DNA of 64,000 nt from Craterostigma plantagineum (GCA_027422505.1 JAPQWV010000730.1:124001-188000), one strand, 5' to 3'; numbered from the stretch's first letter, positions 35,276 through 46,986 are shown. The notes: generated from the letters alone by a model not told the origin. Numbers and translations are program-made.

Positions 35276-37504
35276 ATGATGAAGAGATCTTCGTTGCTCC
35301 TATACATATGCTCGTGCTTTTTTCGGGCAACTTAAGTGTGAATGCAGAAGATCTGTATAGGTGCTTTACATGGACCATTACTTGTGGTAGATCTTCACCC
35401 CTTCGTACTCCTCAGCAGTTATATTTATCTATCTATCTATTCGATAGGTATACAAAAATAATAAAAAAACTTTACTTTGATCGGGTGATCCTCGTCAACG
35501 GGAAATACCCGGCCCCATCTTGGAGTGCGTGACGAACGACAACATGATTATCAACCAACAAATTTGATCAGCCTTTCCTTCTCATATGGTAACTGAGACC
35601 TAATAATACAGATTCGATCCTTTGAGATTAGGACAGCTTTTTGTGAATAATTCAAACACTTCAAACCAGTTAAAATATAAATATGCAATCTCCTCCTATC
35701 GCTAATTGTTTTTAGGAAAGACCCTTCAATTTGCGCAATAAAATTAAGACATCATTTGCATGATAAAATTGTATATCCAGACAGCGGTCGCTTGATAAAA
35801 TTATGTTTCCTTTTGCGCAATGTACGTATTATGGATGTATAGGAATGGGATACAACAGAGGAAGAATTCTTGGCAAGACAGCATTTCGGGGACGAACTGC
35901 CCTATTTTGCCGAATTCGAACTACACTTATTCCAATGTAAGGATCAAATTGGAAGCTACACTTACTTCCCGATGAATCACATACACCAGAGCCACCGACG
36001 GTTTCGAGGCGTTAAACGTGTACGCTAGGTCGGTTATTCATGTTCCTTGTTCGCAACCCGTCGATGCTTTTAGACTTCTCATCGGCAATTTGTATAGGAC
36101 CAACCACAAGGTAGATATGAGTTTCAAAGATATTTCGATGAGTTTGTTCGAAGATTATTGTCTAAAATCTCTATGAAAACGTTCTCAGGCACTGCAGAAG
36201 AGACTCGACTAGGGGAAGTCGAAGATTATTAGTTGCTATCAAGGTTATTTATTTTTCAGTCTTCTATACTACGGGTTGTGGTGTTATAGAGACACCTAAA
36301 TTTATAGTGTCGCAACTTTAGGATAGTATGTTCCAAAGCTGAAGCAATTTGAGGACGCTTAATGTTTAGAACGTTAAGTTTCAAAAGTGAACGACAATTA
36401 ACGCTAGAATTTTGAAAATCCAGTCCTCAAATTGAATCAATTTTGTATCTTAATTTCCTAAAGTTGCAACATTTAATCCATGCCTCTTCATATTGCCTCA
36501 CCTTTGAACTTATTATCCCAAAATGTCAACCTCTAATTTAGTATTTTCGTATAATGACACCACCCCTGTATAATTCCCCAGAGAAATAATTAAGCCGTGC
36601 GTTTTAATGTCAGGAGGAATGCCATGCTTACGGAACAACTTACCTCAATGTTAGGGCAAGACGTACATGTTTAGGATTTCGAACGTAGGGTTTTCGACCT
36701 CGTACAACTTCAGAATCCAGGGCCACAAGATGAAGCTCGTCGAGATCGAAGGGTCCCACGTCCTCCAAGGTCATTACGACTCCCTCGATGTGCACATGGG
36801 CCAGTCTATGACTGCCTTAGTCGCGTTCGATCAACCTCCCAAAGATTATTACATAGTTGCGTCGACGAGGTTCACGAGGTGGGTCCTAACAGCCACTGCA
36901 GTGCTACACCACACCAATTCTCACACGGGCGTCTCGGGCCGTTTGCTGAACGGCCCACCAAGCGGAACCATTTGGTTCTCCAACAAGCGGAAACTTTCAG
37001 GTATATACAAACTGAATCTTTATGAAAGTTTTCTTGAAAATGTAAAGCTTCACACTGTGTTTGTTTTGAAGAAAATATTGCGGGAAAGAAAATGGAAGAG
37101 AAAATTGGGTTCTTCCATAATTTTTTCTTTTATTTCCTTCGCCATTTGGTGAAGAAATTTGTTTTTAATAAATTGGATTTTCTTTTCTTTTCTTTTCATC
37201 TATTATTTCGATCAACAAAACATAAAAACTAATTTTCCTTTTTCCTTTTATTATTTTTTGTTTTTTGACTAATTTCCACAAACCAAGCACACCATAAGAT
37301 TGTGTTTGGGGAAAGTAGGGTGAAAAAGAAAAACGAGTGAGAAAATGATTTCCACAAGTTGTTCTTCATTTTCCTCACCATTTGGGGATGAAATCAGTTT
37401 TTCCTTCATTTCTTTTTCTTATCTATTTCCCCGATCAACCAAACATGAAATGATATTTTTCTTTTTCTTTTCCCACTAATTTCCACAAACCAAACAAACC
37501 TTAA

Positions 37505-37649
37505 GAGTGCGTTTGGTATGCGGAACACAGTTAGGAAAATAAAAAGAAAACATGTGGATCGTCGCAGCGCAAAGATCACTTGTTTGATGCCCAAACTTAC
37601 TGTTCCGTCGTGCTTTCCACACATAGAATTCCGCATACCAAACACACTC
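37505..37649. mobile_element. Tourist-like MITE in an SKS pseudogene intron
   Basis: Terminal inverted repeats GAGTGCGTTTGGTATGCGG and CCGCATACCAAACACACTC, with TAA duplications at 37502-37504 and 37650-37652. It is 145 bp long. Confidence 0.9.
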
Positions 37650-38145
37650 TAACCGCGATCTGATTACGTTTACAGATGGAACTTAACAGATAATGTGGCG
37701 AGACCAAACCCTCAAAGGCTCTTACCACCACGGGAAAGCCCCGATATCGCCCTCATATTCGCCAACTCAGCGCCAGTAATAAGCGGTAAGAAATGCTTCG
37801 CCGTCAACAAAGTTTCCTATGTGGGCCCAGAAACGCCTCTCAAGCTCGTCGACTACATCAACATCTCCGGCGTTTTCAGCCTAAACTCAATCACAACTCC
37901 GTCGAAAATTAATAAATTTACGCTCGATACGTCTGTTTTAGACGCTTCACTGCATGAATTTCTTGAAATCATTTTTCAAAACGACGAGAGATCGATTCAG
38001 TTGTGGCACCTCGACGGCTACAGCTTGTGGGTCGTCGGGTACAGAATTTTTTTTCGCTCGCCGAGAAAGAAAAAAAGACGACGGATTTTTCTGTTGGGAT
38101 TATAATTTGGGCTTTCTCCCACACGGATAATGCAAGCTCTTCAAA

Positions 38146-38149
<4 letters not shown>

Positions 38150-38176
<27 letters not shown>
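38150..38176. repeat. (AT)n microsatellite
   Basis: An AT-dinucleotide run in the SKS pseudogene. Confidence 0.85.
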
Positions 38177-38779
38177 CTAAAACGACGAATAATTCGAATT
38201 TTTAAGTCGAACAGATGCGGGTTGGGATAATGGAGCGAAGCTAGCAGGCAAGGGTACAGCCTTGTCGATGCATTCACCAGACACACACTACGCAGGTAAA
38301 AACAACAACTCGCCTTTCGTTTATTTCCTAAACGAAAATAAACTAACTTTTCCATCTGATTTTCTATTTTTGGTGGAAGGTTTATCCCAAATATTGGACT
38401 GCAATATAGTGTCTTTGGACAACCAAGGGATGTGGAATTTGAGGTCTGCAATATGGGAAAAGCAGTACTTAGGGCAGCAGCTTTATGTAAGAGTCTACTC
38501 TTCGATACAGACTCCTGCGAATGAATACGATATTCCTCCCAACGCTTTCCTTTGTGGTAAAGCTTTGGGAAGAAAGCTTCTGTAACTTATCGAACGAACG
38601 GTTAACCGTTCATGTATTCGATCCTAGTCATGAGAGTTTGTTTGACTTGTAGCTGTACTTTTAAGACAAGGGATTGTGTTTCTTACTGCAAATTTGTATT
38701 GAAGTATGCCCGAAATGGGATGAACACTGAGCAAGTTGTCGAATCTCATTAACCATGTAAGAAATAGTGATTATGTATA

Positions 38780-39423
38780 TCAGTATCTCATATCATTGTG
38801 CTGAAATGCGAAGAAGATGAAGCTGAGGGCATAAGCAGCAATGGCCAAGATTGGCACCCCTGGGACAAAATGAAACAAAAAAGTTAACACCTTTCCTGTG
38901 TAAGGATTCTGAGTTTTTGCAGTAATGAAAGTGGAGAGATTCGATTTATTACCATATGCTGAGACCTGTCTGAAAGATTTCTCCAGCAAGTGCATAAACA
39001 TGGAGATAATCACAAGCCCACTTCCCAGTTTTTCCCTCACGGTTCTCTCTCTCATGTTGAGGGACCAAAACCCTTCTCCGATGAGAATCCCTTCGGCGGA
39101 GACCTTGATGAACAAGAACATACCGAGGAAAAATGGAATCTTGGCAAATTTTCTGATTCTTGATTCGTTGACTTTTAGTCTGAGCCCGCTGACCATGTTG
39201 ACGGTAGTAGCTGTAGCATAGAGAGGAATCCAGAAATACCAATCTGCAAGAAATGCAAGAACATTCGAATGAAATGAAATCACAGTGAAACGATTTTTCT
39301 TAGTCTGAAATTATTGCCTGGGTCGTCGAATTGGAAGCAAGTTGATAGCGCGAAAAGGGAAGCCATTAACAGATAGCACAGTTTCAGTAGCAGTGACTTC
39401 TTCTCTTCCTTGACTTTAGCCAT
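38780..39423 (-). CDS. TMEM220-like five-helix membrane protein
   Basis: Three minus-strand exons, 39423-39318, 39243-38953 and 38859-38780, total 477 bases (158 aa). This is close to the ~160-residue length of TMEM220-family proteins. Exon 1 carries a basic N-terminus (MAKVKEEKK) and the signature CFQFDDPD-WYFWIPLY across the first splice. About five hydrophobic segments are visible (residues ~12-31, 36-56, 68-88, 103-122, 130-150), and the protein ends HNDMRY. Intron 1 starts with GC instead of GT (CCCAG|GCAATA) and ends CTTGCAG; intron 2 is GT-AG. The molecular function of this family is unknown. Its tail lies ~195 bases from the SKS pseudogene's stop, in convergent orientation. Confidence 0.82.
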
Positions 39424-40480
39424 TTGAAGATCTTCCTCTTCATAAAAGAATCACCTCGTCTAAGTGTAAGAACTGGTAAGTTCAACGATAGGAAAGCCAA
39501 GATTATGCCTACAATCAAGTGGTAGCTGTTCAGCTGTCGCTCATTGACTTAAATTTTTAGATTAATTTATGCCAACATGGTCTCTCATTCTATGATCAGA
39601 TTTGTTTTCTTGGAAACATTAATCGGTGTATTTGAATATTGGCTTCCATCTTCTGAAAGGTATGCACCTGATGTGTTCGATCGAATTCCCCTCAGAAGAC
39701 AACTTCAGACCAGTACCTTCGTTCTTACTATGTCTCATTACCATTTTAAACCTAGGAAAGTAAGACAAGACTTAATTTTTCAGTTCTTAAATGACTGTTC
39801 GTCTTCATACCTCCTTCTTTACACTTCTTAACCATTTACCTCTCTCAGCACAATTCACTTTTACATTGCCAGAACCAATAGGCAACCTTAAGGTAAGCAT
39901 ACTTCTTGAACCCTTTCTTCCTACGTATGTTTGTCGATTACTTCATATTAGATTCCCATCAACTTCTTGATATCAAGAACATCAATTGGAGCTTCTTTGA
40001 AAAGTTCAAACTTTCACACTGAAATTTTTTTTAGAAACAAATTCGTTTGAAGGAAGGCGACCTTCGTCCGTGTACTTGTCTCCTACTTTTATGGCAGCAT
40101 ATGTTCAATCAAGCATCTTCAACTGTCTTCTGTTTGATACTTTGCCCTTAGGACAAATACTGATGAAGACTTCTTGTTTCTAACTATGTTAATTATTAAC
40201 TGCTGTAACCATGAACTCTCTCCTTTCTTTAATCCTTTCTGCTGCTTTTCCTTCACAACAGATAATTCAAACAAAACCTAAGACAAAGTCATTGCCGTCC
40301 TACTTTGGATTCTTTATCAGAACTATTCCAACAAATGGGAATCTCTGCAAAGAACATAATTTCAAGTGATGTCACTATACTTAAGCAAACTTGATCTTCT
40401 TGCCTTCTGAATTTTAATACTACCTCATTCCTTCCCACTAAGATTTTGTACTTTCCCAAAACTCTTTCCAACACATAAAA
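39424..40480. other. Divergent intergenic region between the TMEM220-like and LysM genes
   Basis: About 1.06 kb that must carry both promoters, since the genes point away from each other. An 84-codon frame at 39577-39831 has no recognisable relatives. I see no clear TATA box for the LysM gene; the 50 bases before its ATG are A/C-rich leader-like sequence. Confidence 0.5.
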
Positions 40481-42352
40481 ATGTCTGCTTCTTCTTCTTC
40501 TTCTCTTACAACCTTCCTAACAATCTCATCTCTGTTCTTACTGCTTTCAGGCCCTTCTTACTCAGCCGCCCAACCGCCCAACGAAGAAGCTACGACCAAT
40601 TTCACAGTGTCCCAAGGCTCGCCTTCGACTTGCCAAACGTTCGTCACCTACCGAGCACAACCACCTTACTCGAATCTCCAAAACATCTCAGACATATTCG
40701 GTCGAAGCGTATTGGAAATAGCAACGGCGACCAACTTAGCCTCAGAGGACGTTCAGCTCTTCCCAGGCCAGCTTTTGCTCGTACCGATCGCCTGCACTTC
40801 GAACGGCACCCATTACTTCTCCAACGCGACCCATAAGATTCAGAAGATGGACAGCTTTTACTCTATTTCTGTAAAAGTTTTCGAGAACCTCACGAACTAC
40901 CATGTGACCGAAGACGTGAATCCCTCCATGGACCCCACGAACTTAACGGTGGGAGCTGAGGCGGTTTTTCCCCTCCTATGTAAGTGCCCGGGAAATTCTT
41001 ACAGCGAAAAGGGTATCAAATTCTTGATCACTTACGTATGGCAGCCCCACGACGATGTCTTGGCTGTGAGCGATATGTTTCGTTCGTCGCCTTTGGATAT
41101 CGTTAGCGAAAACAATAACAGAAACTTCACAGCTGCGATAGGTTTGCCAGTTTTGATCCCAGCAAAAGTGCCCGTCGTTCTTCAGAATTTCTACCCTTCT
41201 TCTTCAGAAACGAGCCACAAATCGCCTCGCCAAAGAACGGTGATCGCTGTAGTAAGCGCAGTTTTGGCCCTTTTCGTCGTTCTATTGGGACTTCTGAGCT
41301 ACATACGCTTCTTACATCAGAAGAACCAGAAATTGGCACGAAACTGTTCTTCCCTAGAATCTTCTGGGCTCATCCCTGGCGAATCTTTGGAGCCTAAAAT
41401 GAGCCAAGACAAGCTTCTTCCCAGCGTCTCGGGCTACCTAGGAAACCCAATAGTTTACGACCCACACGTCGTAATGAAGGCGACGATGAACCTAAGCGAA
41501 AGGCAAAGAATCGGCGGGTCAGTGTACAAGGCTGTCATAGACGGTCAAATTCTTGCAGTGAAGAAGACAAGGGACCCCTCCCAAGAACTCAAGATTCTAC
41601 AGAGGTTGAACCATGGTAACCTAGTGAAGCTAATGGGAGTTTCCTCAGACAAAGAGGGAAACTTCTTCGTAGTCTACGAATACGTCGACAACAAATCGCT
41701 CGACGATTGGCTCTTCCCCAAATCGAAAACCCTAGATCTCGGCTGGGGCGAGAGGCTACGCATAGCCCTAGACGTAGCGAATGGGCTTCAGTATATGCAC
41801 GAACACACCGAGCCAAGCATAGTCCACAAGGATTTGCGGGCCAGCAACGTGCTATTGGACGCTAAATTGAAGGCCAAGATTTCGAATTTCTCAGCGGCTA
41901 GGTTGGCTACCAGCCCTATCATGCTAAACGTCGACGTTTTCTGCTTTGGGGTTTTGCTGATGGAGCTCCTGTCGGGGAAGAAGGTGGCGGAGAAGGGGGA
42001 AGATGGGGAGACTGTGATGCTGTGGAAGGAAGTGAAGGAGATTTTGGAAATCGAAGATGGAGGAAGGAAGGAGAGGCTTGTGAATTGGATGGATCCGAGG
42101 TTGAAGGGGCGTTTCTCCGCCGACGATGCTATGTGTTTGGCGGTGTTGGCTAGGGCTTGTACGTCGGAGAAGCTGTCGGAAAGGCCGAGGATGTCTGAGA
42201 TTGTTCTGAGCTTGTGCGTCTTGGCTCAGTCGTCGTCGGCGGCGGCGTCGGCGGCGTCGGAGGAGAGTGGTGGTGGGAAGTCTTCTTGGATTTCGAAGTG
42301 TGAGGCTGAGGAAGTTCTGCCAAATATTAGCCCCGTTATTGCTGCTCGTTGA
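40481..42352 (+). CDS. LysM receptor-like pseudokinase of NFR5/NFP (LYR-IA) type
   Basis: An intronless 623-residue protein: signal peptide (1-29), LysM ectodomain (~40-232), single transmembrane helix (~253-275) and kinase-like domain (~340-585). Sequence patterns NISDIFG, LITYVWQP-D-V, VSGYLGNPIVYD, KILQRLNHGNLVKLMGVSS and GLQYMHEHTEP closely follow the NFR5/NFP family, whose members help perceive lipochitooligosaccharides or chitin fragments at the plasma membrane with an active LYK partner. The kinase is expected to be inactive: the glycine loop is RIGGSVY, DFG is replaced by NFS (469-471), and the activation segment is shortened, all typical of the family. AVKK (K361) and HKD (449-451) remain. 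Unusual: only four ectodomain cysteines (51, 105, 167, 169). The intact reading frame and lack of introns fit the family. LYK4/5 or LYR3 types are less likely. Confidence 0.88.
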   Translation: MSASSSSSLTTFLTISSLFLLLSGPSYSAAQPPNEEATTNFTVSQGSPSTCQTFVTYRAQPPYSNLQNISDIFGRSVLEIATATNLASEDVQLFPGQLLLVPIACTSNGTHYFSNATHKIQKMDSFYSISVKVFENLTNYHVTEDVNPSMDPTNLTVGAEAVFPLLCKCPGNSYSEKGIKFLITYVWQPHDDVLAVSDMFRSSPLDIVSENNNRNFTAAIGLPVLIPAKVPVVLQNFYPSSSETSHKSPRQRTVIAVVSAVLALFVVLLGLLSYIRFLHQKNQKLARNCSSLESSGLIPGESLEPKMSQDKLLPSVSGYLGNPIVYDPHVVMKATMNLSERQRIGGSVYKAVIDGQILAVKKTRDPSQELKILQRLNHGNLVKLMGVSSDKEGNFFVVYEYVDNKSLDDWLFPKSKTLDLGWGERLRIALDVANGLQYMHEHTEPSIVHKDLRASNVLLDAKLKAKISNFSAARLATSPIMLNVDVFCFGVLLMELLSGKKVAEKGEDGETVMLWKEVKEILEIEDGGRKERLVNWMDPRLKGRFSADDAMCLAVLARACTSEKLSERPRMSEIVLSLCVLAQSSSAAASAASEESGGGKSSWISKCEAEEVLPNISPVIAAR

Positions 42353-42516
42353 GGTGAAGGCTATGGACTAGGGAGCCATTGTTTTGATGTGTTTTCTTCG
42401 TCAATGTACTAATTCTGTTAAAAGTTCTGTGTACAAATTTCCCATGAAAGAAAAAATCTTTGATTATTCTATACTACTTTCTTGCACATCCAACGTGCGT
42501 GCTTGAAATTATTTTA

Positions 42517-42752
42517 CTCCCTACGTCCCAAACTGTTTTGGACATTTGGGGTTTTGCACGGGTTTTAAGAAACTGAATATTTTAGTAATATAGTACAATT
42601 AAAAGGTATAAATTGTATATTGTGACACGTCTTTTGAGAATATTTAATATTATTATATTGATTGTTTGAGATAGTTTTTTACTAAATAAGAAAATGTACA
42701 AAAGAAGTGGGACGCCTGATAAAATGTATAGAATGGTTTGGAACGGAGGGAG
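42517..42752. mobile_element. Stowaway MITE downstream of the LysM gene
   Basis: CTCCCTACGTCCCAAACTG on the left and GGAACGGAGGGAG on the right, with TA duplications at 42515-42516 and 42753-42754. It is 236 bp long, about 165 bases after the LysM stop codon. Confidence 0.92.
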
Positions 42753-42754
42753 TA

Positions 42755-43586
42755 ATTTTAAAATCATAATCTCTATTGTTTAATATGAAATATAAGTTTT
42801 AAATATATAAAATAAAACTTTGTTTAGATGCATAAGTATAGTACATAAAAAAAATTAGGAGTGATGAAAATTTAACTAATTAAATTATAAATAAGGGACT
42901 AAATTGCAAATAATTTACAGACCAAATTTGGGACAGTTTTTACCCACCCCTCACCAATTATATAATAGTATAGATTTCTGATGATGCAATTGTGAAGTTT
43001 ACACTTACATAACAAAAACACTACGTATCCGCTTGGTTGAACGTACATTAAGAGAAAGTTATGTACTATAGAGAAACATATTGTTGTAAACAATACATTG
43101 AAAAAATTGGCGTAACGTTTACTGAAATATCACACTCCACATTTAGGGATTATGTACTACACAAACACATGAAACATTTCTAAAAAGGTACTCTCAACCA
43201 ACGAGCGCCTATGTGCAAAAAAATTTATTCTACTAGATACATCTACATTACATTTATCTTACAGGGAACCGAACTGGTAATATTTTACATTTTTGTTTTT
43301 AAGCGTAGATATAGCGCAATACAATCTCACGATTTCATCAATGTTGGGATTTTAGAAATTGGACTTTGTCCCAAATCGAATAATGATACAGCGTAAATGA
43401 TGAACTATTGACCCTACTTTTCTCGAGGCACATCAAGCTCTTCAATCCACTATATATGTAGGAGGCATTCTCCTCTTATTATCAATTGATTTTAGAAAGA
43501 TTACAGAGTGGTGAATCATGACCAGCGATCACTGCCGTAAAACTCGGGCTAGGCGGCCATATTCAAGGCGTTTTTCGGCTAGGCGG
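42755..43586. other. Intergenic DNA before the retrotransposon block
   Basis: AT-rich sequence with no gene recognised. Just before the LTR there is a short repeat of CTAGGCGG (43548-43586). Confidence 0.5.
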
Positions 43587-45822
43587 TGTAACGACCCTCA
43601 TTTTCTAATAAATATTTTGGCGGATTTTCGCAACGTATGTCGCGGAAGACCCGTCTAATTAAAACTTTTTCTAACATAAAATATATTAAATTAAACATCG
43701 TCTACATAGCTGTATATTTACACAAGTCATAGCACTAAAATATCAAAATATTAAAAATCCTAACATCGCTCCACATGTCACATCCATGTACAGCCCTGCC
43801 CTCAAAAGTCGCTGGAGTCACCGCCAACAGCCCGCCTCAGCCGCGACGCGTATCAGCGCCGGACTCGTATGTACCTACAACACGTAAACTGAGCTCCTTG
43901 CCCAGTAGATGAAACATGCATGTATGCAACGTGCGCTCAAACCCATCCCAAAACACCTCAGAAATGCACGCTCAACTCGTCTCTACTCATCTCAACACTA
44001 ACACGTCTCAACACCCCACACTACTCGACACTAAGTACATTTCTAATATCCCACTCAGGTCTCGTTAGAATAGGTTCCCACTCAGGTCACGTTAGAATGG
44101 AATATCCTATTCATGTCTCGTTAGAGTGGGTGGCTACTCAGGTCTCGTTAGAGTCGCATATCCCGCTTAGGTCTCGTTAGAGCGGGTAAGCTACTCAGGT
44201 CTCGTTAGAGTTGCCATATACTCGAAATGTCCTCTAATGTCTCAACACATCGCGTCACTCAACCCCTCGTACGCTCGGGCAGCCAGCTCAGGTCACGTTA
44301 GAGTTAGCACACACCCGAGTTTCCCCGCGCATCAACCCTCATAGGTAACTCGCTCCTTCTACCCCGCTCACCGATACACAAAACTATTGTACTAGTAGTC
44401 AACATTCACACTGATTTAATATGCAAGTGTAGTGCAAATGACATGTATATAAGACATGCAAAATATTTTGTATAGCACGTGAATCTCCATATCACCTAAA
44501 ATTCACAAAATCATATATCACATAAAATTCCATAATCGTAGGTGAGTTTCACCTACCTGTCGTTCGTAAATATAGTAGTCAATCAATCTCGATAAATCTC
44601 TAGGGTTGTAGATCTCTGAACATAAAAGTGTTATCACATCAGTATAATTGCCAAATCTAGTAAATCTAAAACCTATACAAGCCGAAACATTACTTTAAGC
44701 ACCTAAAGTGTTCCATATATCCAGACATACAATCATCGAATTTATCATGTAATTAACGAAACAACATCCTATCACACACCGAAACCGTTTACACACATGC
44801 AAACACATGAATATGATTCCAACATTTGTACTTTAACACCTATGTCTTATATATATAGATCACAAAAATATCACATAATACACCGAAAGCATAATAATTC
44901 ATCAAGCAAGTCACGTTATACATAAAAATATATTATTCTATCAAACAAAACGTTTATAACTAAATCCCCAAAACGTTAGGTAGTAACCAAAATCTGTGAG
45001 CTATCTAATACTTTTATCAACTACTGAAATCATACAACTAAACATTATTAAACAATTCTAACATTGACAACCCTAATTCACCCAAATTTGAGGTTAACGA
45101 TTTTCTTAACATATAGAAAACTCTAATAAGATCGAAAATCTCCAAAGCTTGTAAATACCTTAAATAATCAAAATTAATTTCGAAACCCTTTATGCTTAAC
45201 ATATGATCACATAGAGACATATACCCTGGAATCATATTAAGCATGCACAAAAGTTTCCACATACCTTATATCGAAAACTAGAATTTTTTGACTTGTTGTA
45301 ATCCTAATGTCCTTTGAAGATATCTCTCCTCTTTTAATTTCGTTGATGCTTAGAGTGTGGGTTTTCATGTTAATGATCATATATGATATATATCACTATG
45401 TTAGGCCATGTGAGAAAAATAAGCAAGTGGAGTAGGTAATCATCCTTTCCGTTTTTATTAAACAAATTTCGTCCCCTATGAAGTATTTTATTAATTTCAT
45501 GTGTCCATCTTGATTCATCCTTTAGTTATTATTCCTAATATAACCGTATTTATATGTATAGCAATATCTTGTAAGTAAAAACAAACAAGTAACATGTATG
45601 TTAGGTGATCCTTTTCTCTTTTGTTTAAGGATATCTTTCTTATTTCTGTTCGTATGTTGTTATGACATGATTCATTGATATGTGAGCAATATATAAATTA
45701 CTGGGCAATGATGTGAGAGGTGACAATTAAGGACAAACGACTAACATGGCTTTGTTTCTTTCTTAATTCTCTCTCACGTCTTGTTTGCTCATCTCATGAT
45801 TCCACTCAATTATGTATAATAA

Positions 45823-45856
<34 letters not shown>

Positions 45857-46186
45857 TAAAGTGGTGGCTAAGCTTTTGTTAAGTAAAATTTGTCTCTTTG
45901 TTAAAGTTTAACAACTACACCATACATGTTACGTGTGATAACACTAAATTGATAAAGTCCTTTACCTATTATGTTCCTTAAGCTATGCACTAACCCTTAG
46001 CTTAATATTACTTTAATATCTAAACTCCTCCTAATGAATTTCAAAATCCACCTCACCTAATATTTCGAATTTCTTCTCCCTCAGTTTCGAAATTCATTCC
46101 TCAGTCTCAAATATTTCTAACAAGTTAGATATCGCTGAAGCATATACACATATAACCACTTTCGCAATCACACATGTACAAAATAT
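43587..46186 (-). repeat. Tekay-like Ty3 LTR, copy 1 (5' end deleted)
   Basis: Read on the minus strand, the LTR ends ...TGAGGGTCGTTACA at 43587. From 44266 on it matches 61226-63473 in the same orientation at ~97-98% by eye. Relative to copy 2 it lacks a ~310-bp block (copy 2 62160-62470) and the LTR start plus adjacent purine tract (copy 2 ~63474-63600). The sequence at 46187-46332 resumes copy 2's internal flank. An (AT)n run lies at 45822-45856. Confidence 0.75.
44050..44310. repeat. Minisatellite in the Tekay-like LTR
   Basis: Six or seven degenerate ~28-30-bp units share CTCAGGTCTCGTTAGAGT (for example near 44056, 44083, 44141, 44168, 44194 and 44288). Only the last unit is retained in copy 2, because that copy begins at 61226. 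Confidence 0.8.
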
Positions 46187-46563
46187 ACACGCTACTCTGG
46201 CGGTTCGTATATTTTATTCCACTATGATTCCGTTGCGCTACTCTGGCAGTTCGTATATTTTATTTTATTTATTTGTTTATTTATTATTTACCTTTTTTTT
46301 TATCCTTAGGCTTTTCAAATCTCTAGTAAGATAGTTCTTACCTTCATCAGACATTTGACCAGTGATAAACGTATTTTTAATACGTTTATTGTTACGTTTA
46401 TTTGGGTTATAATAAGAAATTATTGGTCATTCCATGCATTTTATGGCTTTATTTACACCCATTTAAATATTGTAGGACCTTCGAATGATTATCGAGCGAA
46501 AAGGAACGAAAACGAGGCAAAAACGGCGCGAAAAGGACCAAGTATGAAGCTGCCAGACATAGC

Positions 46564-46965
46564 TCACGGCCATGAATCACATCGCAAGAGGCCGTGAACA
46601 CGGGCAGTAAGCTTAGGAAGACAAAAGCCTTAAGGTCACGGCCGTGAATTACCATGCAAGACGCCGTGAATCTCGGCAGAGACAAGGGGTAAGTTCACTG
46701 TCCCTTGTCACGGCCGTGAATCCTCAAGTAAGAAACCGTGAACGACGGCAGAGAGTTGGATGAAGGTAAGTCACAGCCGTGACTTACGATGCAACAAGCC
46801 GTGAGTCACGACAGAGAGTCAAGTTTTAGGGTTTAAGCCGCCGTCACGGCCGTGAATCATGTTTCACGAGGCCGTGACTCATGCCAGAAAGTCAAGAAAT
46901 AGGTTTTTGAGCCGCCTTCACGGCCGTGAGGGCCCTTAAGAGGCCGTGAACGTGCCGAAATTCAG
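46564..46965 (+). repeat. Six-unit TCACGGCCGTGA array in LTR U3
   Basis: Units start at 46564, 46636, 46708, 46771, 46844 and 46918 (spacing 72, 72, 63, 73 and 74). Each has the 12-bp palindrome TCACGGCCGTGA (with small variants), ~14 bases, a half-site GGCCGTGA, and usually GGCAG a few bases later. The array ends ~25 bases before the TATA-like box. The right LTR carries the same array from about 59027. Confidence 0.9.
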
Positions 46966-46986
46966 GGTTTTAGCCCATTTTCGAAG

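Larger units (their letters stand above)
35276..38585 (+). pseudogene. Decayed SKU5-similar (SKS) multicopper-oxidase-like gene
   Basis: Plus-strand fragments follow the SKU5/SKS (pollen Bp10-like) order: signal-peptide start MMKRSSLLLYIC (35276); EDLYRCFTWTITCG (35347); VILVNGKYPAPSW (35483); NGIQQRKNSWQD-like and KDQIGSYTYFP (35840-35980); FRISNVGFSTSYNFRIQGHK (36669); DYYIVASTRFTRWVLTATAVLHH (36855); RWNLTDNVARPNPQR (37677); FANSAPVISGKKCFAVN (37755); WHLDGYSLWVVG (38003); WSEASRQGYSLVDAF (38230); and SLDNQGMWNLRSAIWEKQYLGQQ (38410) to a stop at 38585. Frames change within the signal peptide, after NGKYPAPS, before FRISNVG, and between VYPKYWTAI and SLDNQ. Stops interrupt KDQIGSY-F and GLG-W. 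The family is GPI-anchored or secreted. This copy is broken. Confidence 0.87.

Noticed and set aside
39577..39831. 84-codon ORF between the TMEM220-like and LysM genes
   Set aside because: No recognisable domain, no clear promoter, and average AT-rich composition.
46564..46965. Regularly spaced palindromic repeats as a possible CRISPR array
   Set aside because: The genome is eukaryotic, the units are degenerate, and they lie in a retrotransposon LTR with an identical array in the partner LTR.
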